This document shows, piece after piece, positions 61,524-64,000 of a stretch of 64,000 nucleotides of DNA. The stretch comes from Pseudomonas sp. DNDY-54 (GTDB lineage: Bacteria; Pseudomonadota; Gammaproteobacteria; Pseudomonadales; Pseudomonadaceae), in contig NZ_CP082271.1 of the NCBI RefSeq assembly GCF_019880365.1, positions 3,038,001 through 3,102,000 of the forward strand, in the 5' to 3' direction. A model generated the notes under the pieces. It had not been told where the DNA came from. It made no database searches and saw only the letters and a program-made list of their open reading frames with translations. Position 1 is the stretch's first letter, and every line of letters begins with the position of its first letter. A program made the translations under genes and the position numbers.

Positions 61524-62894
61524 TCAGACAACTTCTATGGCGGCCATCAGACCGGTTTCCATGTGATCGATGACATGACAATGAAACATCCAGACACCGG
61601 GATTATCCGCTACCAGAGCGATTCTTGCGGTCTCATTCTTGCCTAGCAGGTAGGTATCGGTGAACCAGGGCTCGATCTTCTTCCGATTGGACGAGATCAC
61701 CTTGAAGGTCATGCCGTGCAAATGGATAGGGTGCTGGTATTGACTGAGGTTGCGCAGTTCGAAGATGTAGTGACCATTCTTCTTCAATGTTGCGATAGGC
61801 CGCTCCGCGCAGGTCTTGTCGTTGATATCCCAGGCCTGGCCATTGATCTGCCAAAAGGTGAAGCCTTCACCCTGCCCGGCCTCACTGGATAGCACACCGG
61901 CCCATTCGAAGTTGAAGCGCAACGTCTCCGCTTGCTGCAGATCAGGCTCAGCAATTGGATTGGCGGGCAGCGGAGCCGGCCAAGTTCCGTCACTTTCATC
62001 AGCGCCAACCGATGCAAGGGTTGCCAGCCGCAACGGTCCGTTGCGCAGCGATAGCGCTTCCCCTGGCGGCGGTACCTTCAACGCCAGGTCCACACGCATA
62101 CCCGGCCCGAGCCAATATTCTTCGCCCAGCGGACGCGGCGTGATCGGATTGCCATCAAGGGCATAGAGCCGTGCGTTGCCGTCTGGAAGATTGAGTCGAT
62201 ACGTCAGGGTGTTATCGAGGTTGAGGATACGCAGCCGTACAACCTCTCCGGCCGGCAACTCAAGCGTCGGTGCGTGCTCCCCGTTAACGGTCGAGAGAAC
62301 GCCGGGCGTCCCGCCGCGAGCCGCCTCACGCGGAACGCTGAACGCTGTGAAAGCGCCCTCCTTGTCCACATGCCAACTCTTGAGGCTGAGTGTTCGCTCA
62401 TGACGGAAACCGCTCGGCTCACGCTCGTCGACGATCAACGGCCCGACCAGACCGCGGCCCAGTTGCTCAGCGCTGGTGGTATGCGGGTGATACCAGAAAC
62501 TGCCCGCATCGTGCAGCTGGAACATATAGTCGAAGGACTCGCCCGGCAGCACGGGTAGCTGTGACACGTAGGGCACGCCATCCATATTCAATGGCAGACG
62601 AATGCCATGCCAGTGGATGGTGGTCGGTTCCGGCAAGTGATTAATAAAGCGCACTCGCAGCCAATCGCCCTGCCGCGCCCGCAGCTCGAGCCCTGGCGCC
62701 TGACCGCCATAACCCCAGGCAGGTGTCTTGTGCCCGGCGATCAGCTCGACGTCCACCGGTGCAGCAATCAGTTCGTAGTCATGGCTGACCGCGTTGGCCG
62801 GGCGTCCCAGCCAGTAGCGCGCGCCCCCGCCGACGGCACCCAGCACACTCAAACCTGCGAGGCCCGCCAACAGTTTCCTTCGGGTAAACGACAT
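61524..62894 (-). CDS. Tat-exported multicopper oxidase (CumA-like)
   Basis: A 456-residue laccase-type oxidase from ATG 62894. The N-terminus MSFTRRKLLAGLAGL is a Tat signal. Copper motifs: HWHGIRLP (His94, His96), FWYHPHTTSAEQ (about 133), HPIHLHGMTF (about 398) and HCHVIDHMETGL (about 442) giving the type 1, 2 and 3 sites. Similar proteins in P. putida (CumA) were linked to Mn(II) oxidation, later disputed; copper tolerance or general oxidase functions are alternatives. Confidence 0.92.
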   Translation of the reverse strand: MSFTRRKLLAGLAGLSVLGAVGGGARYWLGRPANAVSHDYELIAAPVDVELIAGHKTPAWGYGGQAPGLELRARQGDWLRVRFINHLPEPTTIHWHGIRLPLNMDGVPYVSQLPVLPGESFDYMFQLHDAGSFWYHPHTTSAEQLGRGLVGPLIVDEREPSGFRHERTLSLKSWHVDKEGAFTAFSVPREAARGGTPGVLSTVNGEHAPTLELPAGEVVRLRILNLDNTLTYRLNLPDGNARLYALDGNPITPRPLGEEYWLGPGMRVDLALKVPPPGEALSLRNGPLRLATLASVGADESDGTWPAPLPANPIAEPDLQQAETLRFNFEWAGVLSSEAGQGEGFTFWQINGQAWDINDKTCAERPIATLKKNGHYIFELRNLSQYQHPIHLHGMTFKVISSNRKKIEPWFTDTYLLGKNETARIALVADNPGVWMFHCHVIDHMETGLMAAIEVV

Positions 62895-63089
62895 GGTGAC
62901 TCTCAAAAACCAGCCGCGAGCCAATCAGAGCTTCGCAGCGAAAAAGGAATAAATCGCATTTACGCCATCCTACAGCTTTCTCAAAGCTCGTACAGACGCC
63001 AGATTCCAGACCGCGCATAGATCGAAGCGAACCCTCTTCGCCCGCCCCCGTCTACTGAACTGACATTTCACAAATTGACAGGAGGCCCC

Positions 63090-63923
63090 ATGCAGACCAC
63101 CGCAGCCCATGCCAAGGGCGAAGTCAGCCGAGGCATCACTTGGCTCGCTCGCGGCGGCTACGCCGCACGAGGCGTTGTCTATCTGATCATCGGCGCGTTT
63201 GCCTTCATGGCCGGCGTCGGCAGCGGTAAAACCGTTGGAACCAAGGGCGCCATACAGGAATTGTTAGGGCAACCCTTCGGCGAGACCTTGCTGTGGATCA
63301 TGGTCGTCGGCCTCGTGGCCTACGTGGCATGGCGGGTGACTCAGGCAATTACTGACCCAGAAGGGCACGGTACTGATGCCAAAGGCTTGTTGATCCGAGC
63401 AGGACTGATAGGCAGTGCCGTTAGCTACACGCTGCTAGCACTGTTCACCCTTGGCCTGCTTGGCAGCTCGATTGGCAGTTCGGGCGGCGGTGGCGGCGCA
63501 GGTGGAGGAGATTTTCTATCCGGTCTGCTCGGCTGGAAATATTCAAACTACCTGATCTACCTCGTCGCATTGGTGCCGCTTGGTGTCGGTATTGCCCACA
63601 TCATTAAGGGTTGGAAAGCCAAGTTCGAAAAATATTTTTACGCCTCTGAGCACGTTATGAAATGGGTTCGCCCGATTTCTCGTGCCGGTCTGATTGCCCG
63701 CGGCGTCGCCTTTCTGGTCGTCGCCGGCATGCTCTTTACAGGCGGTAGCCGCTACGAGCCAACCGACCCGCCAGGGTTGGAAGACGCTTTGAATGCCTTG
63801 CTGAATCTGCCCTTCGGCACCTTCTGGCTATCGCTGGTCGGCCTGGGATTGGTGGCGTTCGCGATGTACAGTTTTTCAGAAGCAATTTGGCGCCGTATCG
63901 ACACGCCAGCGGTCATGCATTAA
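63090..63923 (+). CDS. DUF1206 membrane protein
   Basis: A 277-residue inner-membrane protein from ATG 63090 with AGGAGG at 63080-63085. It contains three tandem copies of a two-helix unit: GITWLARGGYAARGVVYLII, GLLIRAGLIGSAVSYTLLAL and RPISRAGLIARGVAFLVVAG, each with a G-xx-ARGxxY/F-type core and the loop LLxLPFG, the hallmark of DUF1206. A Gly/Ser-rich loop (about 133-147) links units two and three. Function unknown. Confidence 0.88.
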   Translation: MQTTAAHAKGEVSRGITWLARGGYAARGVVYLIIGAFAFMAGVGSGKTVGTKGAIQELLGQPFGETLLWIMVVGLVAYVAWRVTQAITDPEGHGTDAKGLLIRAGLIGSAVSYTLLALFTLGLLGSSIGSSGGGGGAGGGDFLSGLLGWKYSNYLIYLVALVPLGVGIAHIIKGWKAKFEKYFYASEHVMKWVRPISRAGLIARGVAFLVVAGMLFTGGSRYEPTDPPGLEDALNALLNLPFGTFWLSLVGLGLVAFAMYSFSEAIWRRIDTPAVMH

Positions 63924-63935
63924 CGATCCGATAAG

Positions 63936-63963
63936 AAAAAGCCCCGTATAACCGGGGCTTTTC
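63936..63963. terminator. Bidirectional terminator between the DUF1206 gene and the next gene
   Basis: AAAAGCCCCG and CGGGGCTTTT around a 6-base loop, with an A-run on one side and T-run on the other. It can serve both the plus-strand DUF1206 transcript and the minus-strand gene entering from the right. Confidence 0.9.
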
Positions 63964-63980
63964 AAGGACAGCCTAACGGA

Positions 63981-64000
63981 TCATTCCCACTCGATCATCA
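63981..64000 (-). CDS. guaA: Last codons of a minus-strand gene, probably guaA
   Basis: On the minus strand the final codons read ...IEWE followed by TGA at 63983-63981, the characteristic GMP synthase C-terminus. In P. aeruginosa guaA (PA3769) lies next to the multicopper oxidase and tadA. Only six codons are visible, so the call depends mainly on synteny. Confidence 0.55.

Overview
This window looks like the chromosome of a GC-rich gammaproteobacterium of the genus Pseudomonas in the broad sense, most likely the stutzeri group (Stutzerimonas). The argument is gene order recalled from memory: rsmJ / tsaB-adk-ppc / DUF4398 lipoprotein-lptF, prfB-lysS, an old-yellow-enzyme gene, recJ, bfd-bfr, grxD, argF plus an ABC ATPase, and tadA-multicopper oxidase-guaA are all neighbours or near neighbours in P. 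aeruginosa. Pseudomonas-type REP palindromes occur between genes. No species was confirmed by a search. I saw no rRNA, tRNA, CRISPR array, prophage or intact insertion sequence.

Layout. 1-5.4 kb: a chemoreceptor cut by the window edge, a SpoIIAA/STAS-like protein, a secreted CAP protein, a TauE/SafE exporter, a 28-residue membrane peptide and an MscS channel. 5.4-11.9 kb: a 186-bp tandem repeat with REP-like palindromes, then a complete RND efflux operon (adaptor, pump, outer-membrane factor) without a local regulator. 12-19.7 kb: stress and housekeeping genes (DUF3597, inositol-monophosphatase-like, clade-1 catalase, HPF/RaiA, rsmJ, extensin-like, DUF72). 19.8-26.2 kb: tsaB, adk, ppc and two envelope lipoproteins.

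26.9-39.9 kb is the main accessory region. A minus-strand operon encodes a thioesterase, acyl-CoA dehydrogenase, SDR, APH-type kinase, SurE-type phosphatase, acyl-CoA ligase, class II aldolase and 2-hydroxyacid dehydrogenase. It is flanked by a second acyl-CoA ligase and a divergent DctP-DctQ-DctM TRAP transporter. The kinase/dehydrogenase pair looks like ACAD10/ACAD11 split into two genes, and the set resembles the levulinate/4-hydroxyacid (Lva) route. I infer uptake and catabolism of a hydroxylated carboxylic acid.

40-50.8 kb: a DUF1704 'QEGLA' protein with an HExxxH motif, lysS, prfB with its programmed frameshift, DUF533, an OYE-family reductase, an orphan molybdopterin oxidoreductase and recJ. 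50.8-56 kb: a winged-helix regulator divergent from a 5-oxoproline operon (pxpABC, DUF1445, NRAMP-like transporter) with the gene content of the Bacillus ycsFGI-kip cluster; a perfect inverted repeat sits in the shared promoter region. 56-64 kb: yaeQ, a decayed phospholipase-D remnant, bfd with a Fur-like site, bfr, grxD, argF with a coupled ABC ATPase, tadA, a Tat-exported multicopper oxidase, a DUF1206 membrane protein and probably the last codons of guaA.
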